Of a stretch of DNA of 64,000 nt, positions 62,429 to 64,000 are shown piece by piece (the first letter of the stretch is position 1; each line of letters opens with the position of its first letter). The notes below the pieces were generated by a model that saw only the letters and a program-made list of their open reading frames with translations, was not told the DNA's origin and did not search any database. The position numbers and the translations under genes were made by a program. Source of the DNA: Thermophagus xiamenensis (GTDB lineage: Bacteria; Bacteroidota; Bacteroidia; Bacteroidales; Marinilabiliaceae); assembly GCF_900112795.1 (NCBI RefSeq), contig NZ_FONA01000001.1, forward strand, positions 1 through 64,000. Reading direction: 5' to 3'.

Positions 62429-63637
62429 ATGAAAATAACCGATGCAAAAGTCATAGTCTGCTCGCCAGGTCGTAATTTTGTCACCCTTAAAATTTATACC
62501 GACCAGGGGATCTACGGGTTGGGCGACGCCACCCTTAATGGCCGCGAACTAGCTGTGGCCAAATATCTGGAAGAGTACTGCATTCCGGCACTCAAGGGCC
62601 GTAATCCCCTCAACATCGAAGATATATGGCACTATTTTTACCGGGGTGTATACTGGAAACGTGGGGCCGTTACCATGACAGCCCTTTCGGCCATCGACAT
62701 GGCCCTGTGGGATATCAAAGGCAAAATGCTCAACACACCACTGTATAACCTTTTGGGCGGAAAAAGCCGCAACAAGGTTTTGGTTTATGCCCATTCCAAC
62801 GGCATAGATCTGGATCATGCGTTGGAGAGTGTGGCCCAAGAACTAGACAAAGGTTTCAAAGCCATCCGGGTGCAGTCGGGGATTCCCGGACTAGATCACA
62901 CCTACGGTGTAGCCCAAAAAGGCGAAAAATATGAACCCGCCACCAAGGGTCTCCCGCGGGAAGACTTCTGGGACACCCACAAGTACTTGAACTGGGCTCC
63001 TAAACTTTTTAGCAAGGTAAGGGAACACTTTGGGGAAGACCTCCTTTTGTTGCATGATGTTCATCATCGGCTCACCCCCATTGAGGCTGCCCGCCTGGGC
63101 AAGGAGCTGGAACCTTTCCATCTGTTCTGGATGGAAGATGCGGTGACCGGAGAATTACAGGAAGGCTTCAGAGTGGTGCGCCAACATACCACAACCCCTT
63201 TGGCAATTGGGGAGGTTTTTAATTCGGTATATGATTACACCACCCTCATATCGGAGCAATTGATCGATTTCGTGCGGATGCCCATCGTACATGGCGGCGG
63301 GATCACCCATTTGCAAAAGGTGGCGGCATTTGCCTCCATTTATCACGTTCAAACCGGATTTCACGGAGCTACTGACTTGTCGCCGATCAATATGGCGGCC
63401 GCCCTTCATTTCGACTTTGCCATTAACAACTTTGGCATTCAGGAATACATGCCTCACGAAGAAATCGTCAACGAAGTGTTTAAAATCAATTACCGTTTCG
63501 AAGAGGGGTACATGTACATTGACGACACCCCGGGTATTGGCGTCGATTTGGATGAAAAGGCCGCTCAAAAGTTCCCCTATATTCCGGCCAGTCTACCCGT
63601 AAACCGGAAAACCGACGGCACCTTGTTTTACTGGTAA
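62429..63637 (+). CDS. manD: D-mannonate dehydratase-type enolase superfamily enzyme (ManD/RspA)
   Basis: 402 residues. ManD features: MKITDAKVIVCSPGRNFVTLKI at the N-terminal lid, GVYWKRGAVTMTALSAIDMALWD, the metal ligands Asp in LLLHDVHHRLTP, Glu in WMEDAV and Glu in AIGEVFNS, catalytic Arg/Tyr region KAIRVQSGIP, and HGATDLSPINMAAALHF. The C-terminal ending FYW is typical. It dehydrates mannonate to 2-keto-3-deoxygluconate; some family members are slow and have other roles. Here the pairing with an SDR and the upstream GH67 support a catabolic role on glucuronate. Confidence 0.9.
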   Translation: MKITDAKVIVCSPGRNFVTLKIYTDQGIYGLGDATLNGRELAVAKYLEEYCIPALKGRNPLNIEDIWHYFYRGVYWKRGAVTMTALSAIDMALWDIKGKMLNTPLYNLLGGKSRNKVLVYAHSNGIDLDHALESVAQELDKGFKAIRVQSGIPGLDHTYGVAQKGEKYEPATKGLPREDFWDTHKYLNWAPKLFSKVREHFGEDLLLLHDVHHRLTPIEAARLGKELEPFHLFWMEDAVTGELQEGFRVVRQHTTTPLAIGEVFNSVYDYTTLISEQLIDFVRMPIVHGGGITHLQKVAAFASIYHVQTGFHGATDLSPINMAAALHFDFAINNFGIQEYMPHEEIVNEVFKINYRFEEGYMYIDDTPGIGVDLDEKAAQKFPYIPASLPVNRKTDGTLFYW

Positions 63638-63667
63638 AAGGAGTTCAGAGGTAGACTTTTATCATAA

Positions 63668-63702
63668 GATGATTGTTCCTATATTTGCCAGGAACAATCA
63701 TC
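63668..63702. promoter_or_regulatory. Perfect 13-bp inverted repeat before the MFS gene
   Basis: GATGATTGTTCCT (63668-63680) / AGGAACAATCATC (63690-63702) around the 9-base loop ATATTTGCC. There is no T run, so it is not a typical terminator. It overlaps a TATATTTG box (63680-63687) and ends 6 bp before the ATG, so it could be an operator or a leader hairpin that hides the start. Confidence 0.65.
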
Positions 63703-63708
63703 TATATT

Positions 63709-64000
63709 ATGGACTGGACACGAAAGCAGTTCTCTATTCTATCTATGGTAGCCATAACCTCCTTCATGGGTACCTTTCTGATCTCCTCCATCAACATTGC
63801 ATTACCAGCCATCGAAAAAAGTTTCGACATGGATGCGGTTACTCTTAGCTGGGTGGTTACTTCGTTTTTATTGTCGATGGCCCTATTGTTACTTCCGGCG
63901 GGGCGCTGGGGCGATTTTACAGGCATTCGTCGACTCTTTAAATTCGGCGTCATTCTTTTTACCATGTCTTCTCTTTTATGTGGCATAGCACCATCAGGGT
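63709..64000 (+). CDS. MFS transporter, DHA2-like (3' partial)
   Basis: The first 97 codons are in the window. Three hydrophobic spans are visible: FSILSMVAITSFMGTFLISS, LSWVVTSFLLSMALLLLP, and FKFGVILFTMSSLLCG, with the family's INIALPAIEKSF in the first helix and the loop motif GRWGDFTGIRRLF (motif A). This resembles 14-span drug:H+ antiporters (EmrB/QacA) rather than the GntP or ExuT hexuronate carriers, so membership in the uronate operon is uncertain although the direction fits. It is separated from manD by the 35-bp palindrome. Confidence 0.85.
   Translation, partial: MDWTRKQFSILSMVAITSFMGTFLISSINIALPAIEKSFDMDAVTLSWVVTSFLLSMALLLLPAGRWGDFTGIRRLFKFGVILFTMSSLLCGIAPSG

Overview
The window comes from a member of the Bacteroidota, most likely a polysaccharide-degrading, possibly anaerobic or facultative member of the Bacteroidales/Marinilabiliales side (the order is inference). 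The evidence is T9SS type B sorting domains with a PorP/SprF partner, a SusC/SusD pair, a hybrid two-component regulator, DUF4290 next to murA, promoter-like TAnnTTTG boxes in place of sigma70 -10 boxes, and A-rich leaders without Shine-Dalgarno sequences.

Layout. 1-5.6 kb: two secreted PKD/CHU_C proteins, a PorP/SprF protein, superoxide dismutase and a nitroreductase. 5.8-15.5 kb: a GH29-like lipoprotein that appears to lack its nucleophile, a PcrA-type helicase, DUF4290-murA, a cysteine-less thioredoxin-fold protein, and grpE-dnaJ. 15.8-24.8 kb: oxyR, a 42-bp-period repeat array, then trpEGDCFBA behind an attenuator whose leader peptide carries three consecutive Trp codons. 25.4-30.3 kb: purU, a TlpA-like thioredoxin and hisH-hisA-hisF-hisIE, with a four-helix-bundle gene bounded by perfect 24-bp inverted repeats lying between hisA and hisF. 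30.6-36.1 kb: an HD-domain protein, an acyl-ACP thioesterase, and a probable operon of an octaheme cytochrome c, a cytochrome b, and two YeeE/YedE-type sulfur transporters, the second carrying a rhodanese-like domain.

36.8-58.5 kb is a xylan utilisation locus: GH51 on the plus strand, then on the minus strand susC-susD-GH2-GH10-GH3-GH67 and a 1419-residue hybrid two-component regulator. This gene set suits glucuronoarabinoxylan: GH10 cuts the backbone, GH67 releases (methyl)glucuronate, GH51 arabinose and GH3 xylose, with import by SusCD. After an intact insertion sequence (58.7-60.1 kb) come a LacI-type regulator, an SDR oxidoreductase, a ManD-type mannonate dehydratase and the start of an MFS transporter, a plausible route for the released glucuronate.

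The most unusual layer is intergenic. Several families of modular repeats fill the gaps: a hairpin repeat whose stem arms change in compensating fashion, palindromic GGATT/AATCC units, TTAGTCATTAGTGG-type tracts, decamer tracts and GGCAGAAG blocks. The end motif of the hairpin repeat, TATACGAATGAA, supplies the ATG start codon of at least three and probably four genes.
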